The notes: generated by a model from the letters alone, not told the origin. Positions 7,088 to 17,663 are shown, counted from the first letter of the stretch. The stretch is 36,273 bases of DNA from Chlorobium sp. (GCA_013203905.1 JABMPC010000007.1:1-36273); one strand, 5' to 3'. Numbers and translations are program-made.

Positions 7088-8926
7088 TCAGTAGATTAGC
7101 TCGCTTCCGAATTCCGTGATGAGAAACTTGACCACCGCGTTCGTTTCCGACAGTTCTCCAAAGAGCGTAAAGACACTTTTCTCCCTGGTACAGGCATCTC
7201 GATCGGCATCATAACGGATGCGGGGGCTGAGCGTCCGGCTGTAAAAGCCAGTCAGCTCCTTCTTGAGCAGAGCCGCATCGGCAATCAGCTCTTCGCATGA
7301 AAATTTACGGCAGCAGGCAATAGAAACAACACCTTCGGGAGTGCAGGAAAGAAGTTCACAGGAGAGCAGGTGGGTTCCAAGCACGGTGTTACCGGTCCGG
7401 TTGATGTGATCAATAAACCCGACCCACTCTACCCTCAAGGCGTCGAGATCAGCCGTATGCTTTTCGTCCGCAGCAACCAGAGAAGCACCCTCTTGGGGCT
7501 TCAAGGCAGTTCCAGCCACAGGGTTTGCAACATATCCGGTAAACTTCTGCTGCCATGACCCCAAATCAAAATTTCCGGACTTCGACTCCGGAGCAGCTGC
7601 GGGCTGCAGTGACTCAGAAAGGGGTTCAGGAGCCGTCTCTGCAGGAACGGGTGCCGATACAGGTGAGAGGTCTCTTGCCGGGCTTAGAGGCGGTGTTTCA
7701 GGTTTCAGAGGCGGTGTTTCCCGGCTCAGGGCTGGTGCGGGCTGCTCAGGGGCTTTTTTTTTTGAGTCCCCCGATTCAGCGGGAGCCGGCTGGAGCTCAT
7801 TGGAAGGCTTGTCAAATTCAAGCAGCCTCAGCAGAGCAAGCTCAAAACGGAACTGATATTCAAACTGGAACTTCAGCTCTTTCTGCGTGTCGAGAAGAAA
7901 CGCCGTCATGCGCATGAGAGCGGCCGGGGTGAAATTGACTGAATCCTTCTGGTAGCGCTCTTTAACGCCCTCAGGCCGTTCAACCAGACGGGTGGAACGC
8001 AGATTGAGCACCATCAGGAAATTACGGAGATGCTCGATAAGTTTTTCAAGGAAATCCTGCTCATCATAGCCATTGGAAATGACAAACTGCGCCACCTCAA
8101 CCATCCCCGGAGCATCATGTGCGGTAATGGCGTCAGTCACAGCAAACAGCTGTTCATCGTCAATGTAGTTCAAAAGCTCCCTCACCCCCTGGTAGCTGAT
8201 TGCTCCTCCTGAATCGGAAGAAAACGCAATAACCTGGTCAAGAATGCTCTGTGCATCACGCATGGAGCCCTGCGCCTTGCGTGAAACCAGTTGAAGCGCA
8301 TCCGCATCCACCTTGATTCCCTCAGCCTCACAAATCCCCTGCAGCTGAACCTGTATGGCCTCAAGCGGAATGCGTTTGAAGTTGAAGCGCTGGCAACGAG
8401 AGGCTATTGTTGCGGGAATCTTGTGCAGTTCGGTTGTGGCAAAAATGAAAATGGCATGCGGTGGAGGCTCTTCAAGCGTTTTCAGAAAAGCGTTGAATGC
8501 CGCAATGGAAAGCATGTGAACCTCATCGATAATGTAGACCCGGTAACGGCCTTTCTGGGGCCCGTAACGAACATTGTCGCGAAGGGTACGGATATCGTCC
8601 ACACTGTTGTTGGAAGCCGCATCAAACTCCGCAATGTTCATGCTGGTTCCTGCATCAAAGTCACGGCAGCTTTCACACTCCCCGCAGGGCTCGGTAACTT
8701 CACGCAGCCAGGTGGCATCCTCAATCATCCGCTGGCAGTTCAGCGCCTTGGCAAACACCCGTGCCGCAGTGGTCTTGCCCACCCCGCGCAGACCGGAAAA
8801 AATATAGCCATGCCCAACCCTCTCCATACGCAGCGAGTTCTGTATGGTGCGGGTAATATGTTCCTGTGCTGTAATGTCGGCAAATTTTGCCGGCCTGTAT
8901 TTACGCGCTATAACCTGATAACTCAT
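7088..8926 (-). CDS. dnaX: DNA polymerase III subunits tau and gamma
   Basis: This 612-aa clamp-loader ATPase has Walker A GLRGVGKT (45-52), zinc-module cysteines C64, C81, C84 and C87, the DEVHML Walker B box, sensor 1 FATTELHKIP and the SRCQRF arginine-finger region. A Pro/Ala/Ser-rich linker with imperfect repeats (PALSRETPPL..PETPPL) follows from about residue 380, and then a tau-type C-terminal domain. The protein loads the beta clamp, and the tau tail would bind polymerase and helicase. The start has a good ribosome binding site (AGGAAAGAGGT just before ATG). An A10 run at codons 388-391 probably yields a short gamma form. Confidence 0.96.
   Translation of the reverse strand: MSYQVIARKYRPAKFADITAQEHITRTIQNSLRMERVGHGYIFSGLRGVGKTTAARVFAKALNCQRMIEDATWLREVTEPCGECESCRDFDAGTSMNIAEFDAASNNSVDDIRTLRDNVRYGPQKGRYRVYIIDEVHMLSIAAFNAFLKTLEEPPPHAIFIFATTELHKIPATIASRCQRFNFKRIPLEAIQVQLQGICEAEGIKVDADALQLVSRKAQGSMRDAQSILDQVIAFSSDSGGAISYQGVRELLNYIDDEQLFAVTDAITAHDAPGMVEVAQFVISNGYDEQDFLEKLIEHLRNFLMVLNLRSTRLVERPEGVKERYQKDSVNFTPAALMRMTAFLLDTQKELKFQFEYQFRFELALLRLLEFDKPSNELQPAPAESGDSKKKAPEQPAPALSRETPPLKPETPPLSPARDLSPVSAPVPAETAPEPLSESLQPAAAPESKSGNFDLGSWQQKFTGYVANPVAGTALKPQEGASLVAADEKHTADLDALRVEWVGFIDHINRTGNTVLGTHLLSCELLSCTPEGVVSIACCRKFSCEELIADAALLKKELTGFYSRTLSPRIRYDADRDACTREKSVFTLFGELSETNAVVKFLITEFGSELIY
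7754..7763 (-). promoter_or_regulatory. A10 slippage site in dnaX
   Basis: On the coding strand the frame reads TCA AAA AAA AAA GCC. Inserting one A gives AGC CCC TGA, ending after residue 393. Losing one A reaches TGA ten codons after the first shifted codon. Both alternative frames therefore stop almost at once, at the boundary between the ATPase/oligomerisation domains and the tau tail, as for the A9 slippage site of Thermus thermophilus dnaX. The homopolymer is seen directly; its use is inferred. Confidence 0.65.
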
Positions 8927-9041
8927 ACCTCTTTCCTGTTGCTCCCTCTGCGGCCGAAACGCTGCCGACCCTCACAGTGGATTACTGTTGTTCTCCTGAC
9001 TTTGAATATCAACAATTTTTCCCAAACCGGAAGGATTCTCT

Positions 9042-10301
9042 TCACTTCCCCGCCCCGCTTCCAAGACCCGATACTGAACGGACCCTGGTAAGAAGAACCA
9101 TACCCGCAACAAAAAACACAAGGAGCGAGGCCAGCGCCGCCTTCTGGCTGCCGGCCCCCGAAGAAACCAGACCGAACACAAGTGGGCCCGCAACAGCAGA
9201 TGCCTTGCCAAAGGTGCCATCATAGAACCCGAAAAACTCAGTTACATGAGTGGCGGGCGTCAGGCGTGCCATCATGGAACGCGACGCCGCCTGCGAAGAA
9301 CCCATAGACATTCCCGCAAGCATCCCTATCAGGAAAAAAGCATCTTTCCCCTCAAGCACAATGGCCCCCACAACAACCACAATCCAGATGGCCAGCGTCA
9401 GCACAATGGTACGCTTCGGGCCTATCCTGTCGGTCACGAAACCAAAAATAACGGAACCGGCAATGGCGGTCGTCTGCACCAGCATGAAAAAGACGATCAG
9501 CTCAGAAGTGGTAAAATGAAGCGTGTTCTGGGCATAGATCGAAGAAAAAGCAATGACGGTAAGAATGGCGTCATTGTAGAAAAAATAAGCGAGAAGAAAA
9601 CGGGAAAGATCAGGGTAGTTCATGATATGGGTCACCGTATAGCGAACCTCCCGCAACGAACGAAGCACCGCCGCAACAGAAAGTATTGCCCCCTCTCTCT
9701 TTTTTTCATCGCGGAACACCAGAAACATTGGAGCAGCAAAAAGAGCAAAAAACAGAGCGGAAAGAAGAAAACTCATCTGGACATTGGAGGCATTGGCTTC
9801 CGAAATCCCCCCCTCAAGCAGAGGACGCATGAGAAGAAGAATAGAGAGCGCACCAAGATAGCCCATCGCGAATCCATAACCCGAGAGCCGTCCGATGCTT
9901 TTTTCAGAGGTGATCTCCTTGAGATAGGAATCATAAAAAACAAGACCGCCCTCAAAGCCGATGTTGGCCAGTATAAAGAGCAGAACCCCGAAAATCGCCA
10001 TTCCCGGGCCGGCAAAGGAGAGCAGAGCCGTAGACGCTACCGAGAGAAGGGTAAAAGAAAAAAGGAACCGCTTTCGTCTCCCGGAGTAATCTGCAGAGGC
10101 GCCCAGAACCGGCGAAACAACGGCGACAAGCAGCATGGAAATACTGATGGAAGCGCCCCAGAGAGCATCGCCATATGCCTCCCCGCCACAAATAACATTC
10201 TTGAAATAGAGGGGGAAAGCGAAGGTGACCATCATCACGCTGAACGAAGTGTTGGCAAAGTCAAAGAGAAGCCAGGAAAACACTTTGCGCTTGAGAATCA
10301 C
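9042..10301 (-). CDS. MFS transporter of the UMF1 (Atg22-like) family
   Basis: This 419-aa polytopic membrane protein has about 12 hydrophobic segments. The N-terminal signature [20 protein letters not shown] is typical of the UMF1/Atg22-like branch of the major facilitator superfamily. A cytoplasmic loop of DYSGRRKRF type follows TM2, the usual MFS A-motif place, and [11 protein letters not shown] is its counterpart in the second half. The substrate is unknown; Atg22 relatives export amino acids in fungi, but bacterial members are poorly defined. It starts 12 bp after purQ on the same strand, so it is probably the last gene of the purS-purQ operon. Confidence 0.85.
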   Translation of the reverse strand: MILKRKVFSWLLFDFANTSFSVMMVTFAFPLYFKNVICGGEAYGDALWGASISISMLLVAVVSPVLGASADYSGRRKRFLFSFTLLSVASTALLSFAGPGMAIFGVLLFILANIGFEGGLVFYDSYLKEITSEKSIGRLSGYGFAMGYLGALSILLLMRPLLEGGISEANASNVQMSFLLSALFFALFAAPMFLVFRDEKKREGAILSVAAVLRSLREVRYTVTHIMNYPDLSRFLLAYFFYNDAILTVIAFSSIYAQNTLHFTTSELIVFFMLVQTTAIAGSVIFGFVTDRIGPKRTIVLTLAIWIVVVVGAIVLEGKDAFFLIGMLAGMSMGSSQAASRSMMARLTPATHVTEFFGFYDGTFGKASAVAGPLVFGLVSSGAGSQKAALASLLVFFVAGMVLLTRVRSVSGLGSGAGK

Positions 10302-10313
10302 GGGCGGAGATGG

Positions 10314-11009
10314 TTACAGCTGCCTGAAAAGGGACTCAAAGAGCCTGCGGCCGTCATCGGAGCCGAGCAGCTTCTCGCTGGCGCGTTCCGGATGGGGCAT
10401 AAGGCCGAGCACATTGCCGGCGCGGTTGACAATGCCTGCAATATTACCGACTGAACCGTTGGGATTAGTTTCATCCCTCACCCTGCCGTTTGCATCACAG
10501 TAACGGAAAACAACCTGATCATGCTCCAGAAGGCTGGCTACAGTCTCAGGTGGAGCAAAATAGTTTCCCTCGCCATGGGCGATGGGAATGCTGAGAACCT
10601 CTTCTTGACGGTAGAGGCTGGTGAACATGGTTGAACAGTTCACCGGTTTGATGAAGGTGTCGCAGCAGAGAAACTTCTTGTCACGGTTTCTTGAGAGTGC
10701 GCCCTCCAGAAGACCGCTTTCCAGCAGAACCTGAAATCCGTTGCAGATGCCAAGAACCGGCATACCCCTGCCGGCTGCCTCAACAACCTCTTTCATGATG
10801 GGGGAAAAACGGGCTATGGAGCCCGCCCTGAGGTAGTCGCCATAGGAAAACCCCCCGGGAAGCAGAATGGCCTTCGCACCCTGCAGGTCATGCGAGCCAT
10901 GCCAGAGCATGACAGGCTTCACCCCATCGAACGAAGCGACGGCATGCATGGTATCGTGGTCACAATTCGAACCGGGAAAGACAACAACGCCTACGGTAAT
11001 ATCAGCCAT
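10314..11009 (-). CDS. purQ: Phosphoribosylformylglycinamidine synthase, glutaminase subunit PurQ
   Basis: This 231-aa class I glutamine amidotransferase has the nucleophile elbow GICNGFQ (C89) and the His-Glu partners in MPHPERA (H206, E208), plus the [13 protein letters not shown] oxyanion region. It releases ammonia from glutamine for the PurL-catalysed conversion of FGAR to FGAM in purine synthesis. It follows purS by 14 bp; purL is not in the window. Length is normal for the small-subunit type. Confidence 0.97.
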   Translation of the reverse strand: MADITVGVVVFPGSNCDHDTMHAVASFDGVKPVMLWHGSHDLQGAKAILLPGGFSYGDYLRAGSIARFSPIMKEVVEAAGRGMPVLGICNGFQVLLESGLLEGALSRNRDKKFLCCDTFIKPVNCSTMFTSLYRQEEVLSIPIAHGEGNYFAPPETVASLLEHDQVVFRYCDANGRVRDETNPNGSVGNIAGIVNRAGNVLGLMPHPERASEKLLGSDDGRRLFESLFRQL

Positions 11010-11023
11010 GGTCAGAGCAGTAA

Positions 11024-11278
11024 TTAATTGACTTGTTCCAGCTCGAAAGAGTAATTCTCCATCACAGGATTTGAGAGCAGTTTCAAACAGATCTCATTAC
11101 AGACCCGTTCAGCCGCACCCCGATCCTCTTCATTGATGAGAACCTCGATATACTTGCCTATCCTTGCCGAGCCCACAGACCCGTAACCAAGATTGAGAAG
11201 GGCATGCTCTACGGCTTTTCCCTGGACATCGAGAATGGACTGACGAAGGGTAACCGTTATTTTTGCGGTATATGCCAT
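11024..11278 (-). CDS. purS: Phosphoribosylformylglycinamidine synthase subunit PurS
   Basis: This 84-aa protein has the PurS pattern: [24 protein letters not shown] at the start, then [16 protein letters not shown]. PurS forms a small dimer that bridges PurQ and PurL in the three-subunit FGAM synthase. It lies directly upstream of purQ and 28 bp after pssA on the same strand, consistent with one transcript. Family length is usually 80-85 residues. Confidence 0.95.
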   Translation of the reverse strand: MAYTAKITVTLRQSILDVQGKAVEHALLNLGYGSVGSARIGKYIEVLINEEDRGAAERVCNEICLKLLSNPVMENYSFELEQVN

Positions 11279-11306
11279 AGCAAACAGAGATGTTGATTAA
11301 AAAAAA

Positions 11307-12149
11307 TCAAGCCATCCACTGACGGCAGGAGACTGTCAGGGAGCGCAGAATTCCGAGCAGAATATACAACAACATGGCCAGAAAAAAAGCCTTCGTCTGA
11401 AAGACAAGGACACAGAAAAGCGCAAGTGCATACAGAGCCACCTGCAAGGGATGACGCCGGATAAGGTCGAGTGTTGGCTTCGGTAGCGCATCATAGTTAA
11501 CCCTGCTTACCATAAGCAGCGCAAGCACAACAGTAAGCATGGCAAGAACCGGAGGCATCACATCCAGGTAAAAAAACTGTTCACTCTGCATCCAGAGCAC
11601 AAAGCCCGCAATAGTGAGCGCCTGGGCCGGTGTGGGAAGTCCAGAAAAAGACTCTTTGCTGTATCCTATCATGCTGATGTTGAAACGGGCGAGACGAAGA
11701 CCGCTGCCAACCATCAACAGAGCGCTGATGGCGACCCCGCCAATACCCCACAACCCTTCGAGCCCGAACTTGTATACCAGATAGGCGGGAGCCGCCCCGA
11801 ACGAGACAAGGTCCGAGAGGGAATCGAGCTCAACACCGAAATCAGAGGTCCCATTGGTCATACGGGCAACAAAGCCGTCAATGGTATCAAAAAAAGCAGC
11901 CAGTATAATAAACCAGCTTGCCGCCATGAAACTCCCCTCGCCCGACATCACAATGGACATATACCCCGAAACCATATTCATGACGGTAAAAACAGACGGG
12001 AAAAAAGAGCGGGAAACGAAAGGAAACCTTAGCCTGCCACCGTCCCTGTCTGGCTTTAGGGCTGGAGGATACTGCCTGCCGCTATGCTTCATGCGGGATC
12101 GATCCATAAAAACTGCTTCATTGACAACAATGGGGAAATCAAAACTCAA
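11307..12149 (-). CDS. pssA: CDP-diacylglycerol-serine O-phosphatidyltransferase
   Basis: This 280-aa membrane enzyme carries the complete CDP-alcohol phosphatidyltransferase motif D-G-x2-A-R-x8-G-x3-D-x3-D at D91, G92, A95, R96, G105, D109 and D113. About six to eight hydrophobic segments follow. It makes phosphatidylserine, the precursor of phosphatidylethanolamine. [15 protein letters not shown] is characteristic of the PssA branch. The TTG start at 12149 overlaps the panB stop (TTGA), suggesting translational coupling. ATG codons at residues 15 (12107) and 20 (12092) are alternative starts; the first ~40 residues are charged and not conserved in the family. Confidence 0.93.
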   Translation of the reverse strand: MSFDFPIVVNEAVFMDRSRMKHSGRQYPPALKPDRDGGRLRFPFVSRSFFPSVFTVMNMVSGYMSIVMSGEGSFMAASWFIILAAFFDTIDGFVARMTNGTSDFGVELDSLSDLVSFGAAPAYLVYKFGLEGLWGIGGVAISALLMVGSGLRLARFNISMIGYSKESFSGLPTPAQALTIAGFVLWMQSEQFFYLDVMPPVLAMLTVVLALLMVSRVNYDALPKPTLDLIRRHPLQVALYALALFCVLVFQTKAFFLAMLLYILLGILRSLTVSCRQWMA

Positions 12150-12979
12150 TAACTCTCTTCAGGAGAAGGAAAATCTCCACTCCGCACATCCGCAAGATAC
12201 CGGCCGACGGCATCTTCTATAATCGTGTTCAAATCGGCATACTGACGCACAAAGCGTGGATGGAACTCCCGGTTGAGACCAAGCATATCATTGATAACCA
12301 GCACCTGCCCGTCACACTCCACACCAGCACCGATTCCAATGACGGGAATGGTCAGCGATCGGGCAATTTTTCCGGCGAGAGCTGAAGGGATTTTTTCAAC
12401 CACCACAGCAAAAGCCCCCGACTCTTCAAGCAGACGCGCATCCTTCATCAGCTCTTCGGCTTCCGCACCCTCCTTTGCCCGAACCTTATAGCTGCCATAC
12501 TTGTAAATGGACTGCGGCATGAGCCCCAGATGCCCCATAACGGGAATACCCGCATCGGTGATTCTCTTTACCGTTCCGGCAATGGAGCTTCCTCCCTCCA
12601 TTTTAACAGCATCACACTCATGCTCCTTCATGATTCTGCCTGCATTGCGCAGCGCCTCCTCCCCTGAAAGCTGATAACTCATGAAAGGCATATCAACAAC
12701 CACCATCGCCCGACTTGTAGAAGCCTGCACTCCCTTCACAACAGCCTTCGCATGATAGATCATCTCATCAACGGTAATGGGAAGCGTGGTATTGTGACCC
12801 GAAAACACATTGCTGGCCGAATCGCCGACAAGAATCACATCAATGCCGGCCCGGTCAAGAATCCGCGCAGTGGTATAATCATAGCCGGTCAGCACCGCAA
12901 TCTTTTCCCCGTTCTGCTTCATATCAAGCAGCCTTCTGGTGGTCACATGTGCCGATTTCTGATCTGCGTTCTCTTTCAT
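12146..12979 (-). CDS. panB: 3-methyl-2-oxobutanoate hydroxymethyltransferase (ketopantoate synthesis)
   Basis: This 277-aa protein is PanB throughout: [22 protein letters not shown] at the N-terminus, the metal/substrate site [36 protein letters not shown] and [12 protein letters not shown]. It is a TIM-barrel enzyme that transfers a hydroxymethyl group from methylene-tetrahydrofolate to 2-oxoisovalerate, the first committed step to pantothenate and CoA. Its start overlaps the preceding LipM-like gene by 4 nt (ATGA) and its end overlaps pssA, so the three should be cotranscribed. Confidence 0.97.
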   Translation of the reverse strand: MKENADQKSAHVTTRRLLDMKQNGEKIAVLTGYDYTTARILDRAGIDVILVGDSASNVFSGHNTTLPITVDEMIYHAKAVVKGVQASTSRAMVVVDMPFMSYQLSGEEALRNAGRIMKEHECDAVKMEGGSSIAGTVKRITDAGIPVMGHLGLMPQSIYKYGSYKVRAKEGAEAEELMKDARLLEESGAFAVVVEKIPSALAGKIARSLTIPVIGIGAGVECDGQVLVINDMLGLNREFHPRFVRQYADLNTIIEDAVGRYLADVRSGDFPSPEESY

Positions 12980-13905
12980 AATTCTCGACTCCCAAATAGT
13001 GGATGGCCCGGAACAGGGCCATGGATAAATTCATCAATCTCCTCACTGCCGAGTACTTCCGCCCGCATGCCGTAATGGCATTCAGCCGCATCCTTCAGCC
13101 GCTTTGCAAGTTCATTGTGCCCAGGGCATCGGGGGAGAATCTCTTCAAGCGAAACAGCTTTTCTCAACAGCTCCTGCTTCATGCTCCCGGAACAGTCCGG
13201 CTCCGAAGTCATAATATAGTCCGAAAGATCCCCATGTCTGCCTGAAAGAAGCAGGGAGCCATGCTGAAGCATCGCCCTGCCGCTTCTTCGCTGTGCCGAA
13301 CCGACCAGTTTCCGCCCCATGACCTGCAGTTCATGACGGGCTGAAGCACTGAAACATGCCGCGGGCAGAGAGCTCCCGCCCGAACCCCCAGAAGGAAGGG
13401 CAGTACGGCAGAACTCAGCATCCACCCCCAGCTCAAAAAGAGCAAGACGGATGACCTCATGCACCGATCGGTAGAGTTCAGCATTGGTTTCACCGGAATC
13501 AGCAAAAAAACTGTAGGTAAACTCATCCGCATGCAGCACCGCCCGGCCCCCCGTTGGCCTGCGGACCACATCTATCCCCTCGTGGCGGCACCTCCGGGCA
13601 TCAATGGATGAATCATCCTGATTGTACCCAAGGCTGATGGCATGCGGCCTCCACCCATAGAACCGCCAGAGAGCAGAACCTTCCCCGTAACGATGCTGAA
13701 AACTTCCATCGGAAAAAGCCTCAAGCAACCGCCTGTCGCACTCCATATTCTCCTCTCCGGTGCCGAGACCGGTATCAACAAAATAGAGTGCGGAAAAAAG
13801 GGGTGCCACAGTATGGAAAATTGTAATCTGTTCATTGCCGGAAAACAGACGGAAAGCAACTGTTTGAAAGATAGCTGAAAAAGAACTTGCCGCCAACCCG
13901 TGCAT
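12976..13905 (-). CDS. Lipoate-protein ligase A family protein, LipM-like octanoyltransferase
   Basis: This 309-aa member of the biotin/lipoate ligase fold has [11 protein letters not shown] (115-125), [11 protein letters not shown] (197-207) with K199, and [11 protein letters not shown] cysteine at C184 in [11 protein letters not shown] aligns with the CFxxPSxYEL stretch carrying the catalytic Cys of LipM octanoyltransferases, so a transferase rather than an ATP-dependent ligase is favoured. The role would be lipoyl-cofactor assembly on GcvH or E2 proteins. The first ~40 residues are beyond the family's usual start; a GTG at residue 33 (13809) could begin the protein at [14 protein letters not shown]. 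It is the first gene of the panB-pssA run. Confidence 0.85.
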   Translation of the reverse strand: MHGLAASSFSAIFQTVAFRLFSGNEQITIFHTVAPLFSALYFVDTGLGTGEENMECDRRLLEAFSDGSFQHRYGEGSALWRFYGWRPHAISLGYNQDDSSIDARRCRHEGIDVVRRPTGGRAVLHADEFTYSFFADSGETNAELYRSVHEVIRLALFELGVDAEFCRTALPSGGSGGSSLPAACFSASARHELQVMGRKLVGSAQRRSGRAMLQHGSLLLSGRHGDLSDYIMTSEPDCSGSMKQELLRKAVSLEEILPRCPGHNELAKRLKDAAECHYGMRAEVLGSEEIDEFIHGPVPGHPLFGSREL

Positions 13906-14013
13906 TTTTTATCCCCATGCATTGTTTCTATGCCCCACCCGCACTATTTTGCTTTTCAAAAGAGGGCATGTTCTTGCCTCCCCGAAAAACGCAACACAGA
14001 AATGGAGAACCCA

Positions 14014-14427
14014 ATGGAGAGCCCCGATATACGAAGCATTCTTGAACAGTACCACACCATTGCGGTTGTGGGCATTTCGCCGAAACCCGAAAGGCCGAGC
14101 AATGCCGTATCACGCCACATGCAGGCAGAGGGATACACAATTGTCCCGATAAACCCCGGTCATAAGGAAATTCTCGGCAACCCCTGTTATCCCTCACTCA
14201 CTCTCCTGCCCCCCGAGGTAAAAGAACGCATTGAAATCGTCAATATTTTCCGAAAACCCGCAGATGTTGAGCCGGTTGTAGATGAAGCCATCGCCATCGG
14301 CGCAAAAGTCATCTGGATGCAGCTTGGAATCACCAATGAAGCTGCCGCCAAAAAAGCCCGAGAGGCCGGGCTGCAGGTCATTCAGAACAGATGCATCTCT
14401 GTTGAACACCAGCGCCTTTTCCTCTGA
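14014..14427 (+). CDS. CoA-binding (YccU-type) domain protein
   Basis: This 137-aa single-domain protein has a Rossmann fold: IAVVGISPKPERPSNAVSR with the nucleotide-binding glycine, YTIVPINPGH, then GAKVIWMQLGI and a final NRCISVEH. This is the CoA_binding_2 / YccU family, with general CoA or nucleotide binding and no established reaction. ATG 14014 is chosen because GGAG lies 6 nt upstream (14004-14007). The same frame has ATG 14002 and an extension to 13900, but that part shows no family match and would overlap the divergent gene. ddl follows after 6 bp. Confidence 0.87.
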   Translation: MESPDIRSILEQYHTIAVVGISPKPERPSNAVSRHMQAEGYTIVPINPGHKEILGNPCYPSLTLLPPEVKERIEIVNIFRKPADVEPVVDEAIAIGAKVIWMQLGITNEAAAKKAREAGLQVIQNRCISVEHQRLFL

Positions 14428-14433
14428 AGCACC

Positions 14434-15519
14434 ATGAAACCAGTCACCGTCGCCCTTCTCTTCGGAGGCCGCTCAGCCGAACATGAGATTTCAATCATTT
14501 CGGCACAGTCGATAGCCGGCAACATCAACCCCGATCGCTACAGGGTTGTACCCATATACATAACCCGCAACGGCCGCTGGTACAGCGAAGGCATTGCCGC
14601 CTCCATTCTCGAACTGGACATCTCGGCCCTCATCAGAAAATCGGGAGCCACAGCCGCATCTGCCAAACTTCAGGAAATGGTTCTCTCCTCGGGCCAGCAA
14701 CCCTTCGGATTCAACTTTACAGGTATTGATATCGCCTTCCCGATTCTTCACGGCAGTTATGGAGAAGACGGGAGAATTCAGGGCTTTCTTGACACCTTCG
14801 CCATCCCCTATACAGGCTGCGGCGTCACAGCCTCCGCCCTCACCATGGACAAGGCAATCACAAAACTCTGCGTCAGTAATGCCGGAATTGCCGTCGCCCC
14901 CTCGGTTACGGTTCTGGCCACCGACTGGGAAAACAGTCCCGAACAGACCCTCCGTCTCATCGCCGAAAACATCAGCATGCCGGTATTCGTCAAACCAGCC
15001 AATCTCGGCTCCTCGGTCGGCATTTCAAAAGTCACCCTTCCGGGTGAACTCCCCGAAGCACTCACACACGCCTGCAACCTCGACACCAAAGTGCTGGTTG
15101 AGAGGGCTATTAAAGGAAAGGAAATAGAGGTAGCCGTTCTGGGCAACAACGACCCGATAGCATCAGCATGCGGTGAAATCGAGCCCGGCAGCGAGTTCTA
15201 CGACTATGACGACAAGTATATCCACAATACAGCCAAACTCTATATTCCGGCAAGACTTCCCGACAAACTCTCCCGGAGAATACGAGCAGAAGCACTCACC
15301 GCTTACCGGGCACTCGGATGCCGGGGAATGGCACGAGTCGACTTTTTTGTTGATGAAGAGAGCGGGAGCGTGGTATTCAACGAAATCAACACCATTCCCG
15401 GTTTCACCGACATCAGCATGTACCCTCAGCTCATGGAAGCCGCAGGCATAGGCTTCCCTGAACTCTGCGACCGCCTGCTGCAGCTTGCCCTCGAACCCTG
15501 GCATCCTGCAAACACCTGA
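14434..15519 (+). CDS. ddl: D-alanine-D-alanine ligase
   Basis: This 361-aa ATP-grasp ligase joins two D-alanines for peptidoglycan precursors. It shows the N-terminal [19 protein letters not shown], the hinge [33 protein letters not shown] (ATP-grasp lysine and Ser-loop), ARVDFFVDE and [17 protein letters not shown] with the metal-binding Glu and Asn. The length suits the A/B ligase group with a mid-size insertion. It sits 6 bp after the CoA-binding gene and 12 bp before the TPR gene, so the three probably form one transcript. Confidence 0.97.
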   Translation: MKPVTVALLFGGRSAEHEISIISAQSIAGNINPDRYRVVPIYITRNGRWYSEGIAASILELDISALIRKSGATAASAKLQEMVLSSGQQPFGFNFTGIDIAFPILHGSYGEDGRIQGFLDTFAIPYTGCGVTASALTMDKAITKLCVSNAGIAVAPSVTVLATDWENSPEQTLRLIAENISMPVFVKPANLGSSVGISKVTLPGELPEALTHACNLDTKVLVERAIKGKEIEVAVLGNNDPIASACGEIEPGSEFYDYDDKYIHNTAKLYIPARLPDKLSRRIRAEALTAYRALGCRGMARVDFFVDEESGSVVFNEINTIPGFTDISMYPQLMEAAGIGFPELCDRLLQLALEPWHPANT

Positions 15520-15531
15520 GCCCAACGACCC

Positions 15532-16143
15532 ATGCAGAGCAACCCGAAAGCGCCAGAGGAACCGCATCTCTTTTTTGCAGAGATCTCGCTCGACATTTCC
15601 CGTGGAGAGCATGCGCTCGCCCTTCAGCGTCTCACCACCCACAGCTCCCGTTTTCAGGACTCCTACCTTTTCACCATCCTTCTTGCACGGGCCCATAAAG
15701 GAACAGGCAACCTCCCGCAAGCACTTGAACTCCTGAAAAAATGCTGCGCCCTTGCCCCCGCCAATCAGATTGCAAAAAAAGAACTTGTCGCCCTCTACAG
15801 CTCTCTGCAAACATCATCCCATACCAGCAGAAAATCTCCAGACCAGAAGATGGCCGCATCCGATCCTCTGACCATTGAGCTTGAAGAGCTTTCAGCCGCA
15901 CTGATGCAGTTCCAGCCGGCACCGGAATCCGAAACCGCAGAACCAACAACACTTGCCGAGCAGAAAATCCCATTCGCCGACGAAGAAGCCATTGATGTGC
16001 CAACTGAAAGCCTCGCCCGCCTCTTCAGCAAGCAGGGTGCTCTGAAAAAATCCATCAAGACCTACACCATGCTGATTCAGCTGCACCCCGACCGGGCCGA
16101 ACACTACAGATGCGAGATTGACAACCTCCTCGAACAGCTCTAA
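15532..16143 (+). CDS. TPR-repeat protein of unknown function
   Basis: This 203-aa soluble protein has tetratricopeptide-like helices at residues ~14-90 (..YLFTILLARAHKGTGNLPQALELLKKCCALAP..) and again near the C-terminus (~165-200, ..LARLFSKQGALKKSIKTYTMLIQLHPDRAEHY..). An acidic, low-complexity middle joins them. No signal peptide or catalytic motif is visible. TPR proteins act as scaffolds; no partner can be named. It lies between ddl and the TolC-family gene. Confidence 0.75.
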   Translation: MQSNPKAPEEPHLFFAEISLDISRGEHALALQRLTTHSSRFQDSYLFTILLARAHKGTGNLPQALELLKKCCALAPANQIAKKELVALYSSLQTSSHTSRKSPDQKMAASDPLTIELEELSAALMQFQPAPESETAEPTTLAEQKIPFADEEAIDVPTESLARLFSKQGALKKSIKTYTMLIQLHPDRAEHYRCEIDNLLEQL

Positions 16144-16240
16144 GGCAGAGGGCACGCACAAGCCGGGATGAAACTATTCACCCCGTTTAATGGTATAGAT
16201 ATCTGTTGCGCAGAATACGCAAGAAAAAGAGCCGCGCTCA

Positions 16241-17656
16241 ATGTCCATACACAACATCAAAACGGGAGTTCCAGAGACCTTGACTAAAGCAACACTGTTC
16301 CTGCTCTCACTCCTTGTCCTCACTCTCTCGAACCCCGCCACAGGGGTCGCAGAAAAGTACAACACAAAAAAACTGACTCTGGAAGAGTGCGTCCGGATAG
16401 CCCTGCAAAACTCCTCATCGGGGATAAAGGCAGAACGAGCCCTGAAACTCACAGGAAGCGATGTGCTCCGCAACTACGGGAAATTCCTGCCGCGCCTCAC
16501 AGCCTCCGCCTCATACTCTCCCTACGCCCGAGACAGGGGCTACTCGCCGATAGAGGAAACATACCGCACCACCAAAACAGAGTCAACGGCACTTTCGCTG
16601 ACCGCCACCCTCAACCTCTTCAACGGGCTGAGCGACTACGCCTCACTGAAAGCCGCCCTCAATGATCGGCAGTCGGCACGATACACCCTGTCACGAGCAT
16701 ACGAAACAATAGCCTACGACATCACCCAAAGCTACTACCAGGCTCTGCTGGAAGGTGAACTGATGCTTATTGCCCGCGAAGACCTCCGTTCATCGAGAGA
16801 CCAGCTGAAGCTTACCGAGCGCCAGTTTGAGGTGGGCCTGAAATCAATGACAGACCTCTACCAGCAGCAGGCTGAAACCGCCTCACGGGAGCTGCTCCTC
16901 ATTCAGGCGGAATCACGGTCCCGGCGCAGCACACTGGAACTGCTGCGGCGCCTGCAGATTGACCCGCAGACCGACATAGGGCTTGCAGAACCGACCGCCC
17001 TCACTGCAGACCTTCCCGTCAGCAGCGCCGACTCACTCACAGCCAAGGCACTCCGCAGCCGCAGAGACCTGAAAGGACGCGAACGGAACGCACGAGCCGC
17101 GAAATGGAAAGTCACCTCAGCCCGCGGCGCGCGTTTGCCCTCCCTTGACGCCTCTTTCACAATAGGAACCGACGCAATCCGATACCCTGGCGGGAACTCT
17201 CTTCCATACTCCACACCAACCACCCTCAATCAGCTTGAAGACTCCGGCAGCTCTTCGGTGCAGCTCAGCCTCAACTGGAGCATCTTCGACGGATTCCAGA
17301 CCAGCTACGCCGTTCAGGCAGCAAAAATCAGCCATCTGAACAGCATGCAGGACTATGACGACCTTCAGCGCACCATACAGATAGACATCCAGCAGCAGCT
17401 CGGAGACTACAACTCCGCACGAACAGAAATCATCACAGCCAACGCAACCCTCAAAGCAGCTGAAGCGGCATGGAACGCCGTCAAGAGAAAATATGAACTC
17501 GGAGCCGCAGGGTTCATCGACCTCTCTGCTGCCCGCTCAACCCTTTTCGACGCACGCTCCAGCCTGACACGGGCAAAATACAATCTGGCACTGCAGAAAA
17601 ACATTCTCGACTACACCACCGGAAGCATGCTGCTGCCCTCAACACCACAAGACTGA
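16241..17656 (+). CDS. TolC-family outer membrane efflux protein
   Basis: This 471-aa protein starts with a membrane-type signal sequence (hydrophobic residues ~17-33, cut expected near VAEKYN). It contains two OEP repeats with long amphipathic helices, the typical LTLEECVRIALQNS opening, and FNGLSDYASL / IFDGFQTSYAV strand segments, one per repeat. TolC-type trimers form the outer membrane channel of tripartite pumps. The adaptor gene follows after 7 bp. The start at ATG 16241 precedes the signal peptide and has no clear ribosome binding site. Confidence 0.92.
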   Translation: MSIHNIKTGVPETLTKATLFLLSLLVLTLSNPATGVAEKYNTKKLTLEECVRIALQNSSSGIKAERALKLTGSDVLRNYGKFLPRLTASASYSPYARDRGYSPIEETYRTTKTESTALSLTATLNLFNGLSDYASLKAALNDRQSARYTLSRAYETIAYDITQSYYQALLEGELMLIAREDLRSSRDQLKLTERQFEVGLKSMTDLYQQQAETASRELLLIQAESRSRRSTLELLRRLQIDPQTDIGLAEPTALTADLPVSSADSLTAKALRSRRDLKGRERNARAAKWKVTSARGARLPSLDASFTIGTDAIRYPGGNSLPYSTPTTLNQLEDSGSSSVQLSLNWSIFDGFQTSYAVQAAKISHLNSMQDYDDLQRTIQIDIQQQLGDYNSARTEIITANATLKAAEAAWNAVKRKYELGAAGFIDLSAARSTLFDARSSLTRAKYNLALQKNILDYTTGSMLLPSTPQD

Positions 17657-17663
17657 ACAGACA

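Noticed and set aside
8291-9091. A 266-codon plus-strand frame
   Set aside because: It is antisense to the most conserved part of dnaX, with no ribosome binding site and no recognisable protein.
9246-10454. A 402-codon open frame on the plus strand
   Set aside because: It lies wholly antisense to the UMF1 transporter and part of purQ, is made of Lys/Arg/His-rich low-complexity sequence, and shows no family. It is a shadow of hydrophobic genes on the other strand.
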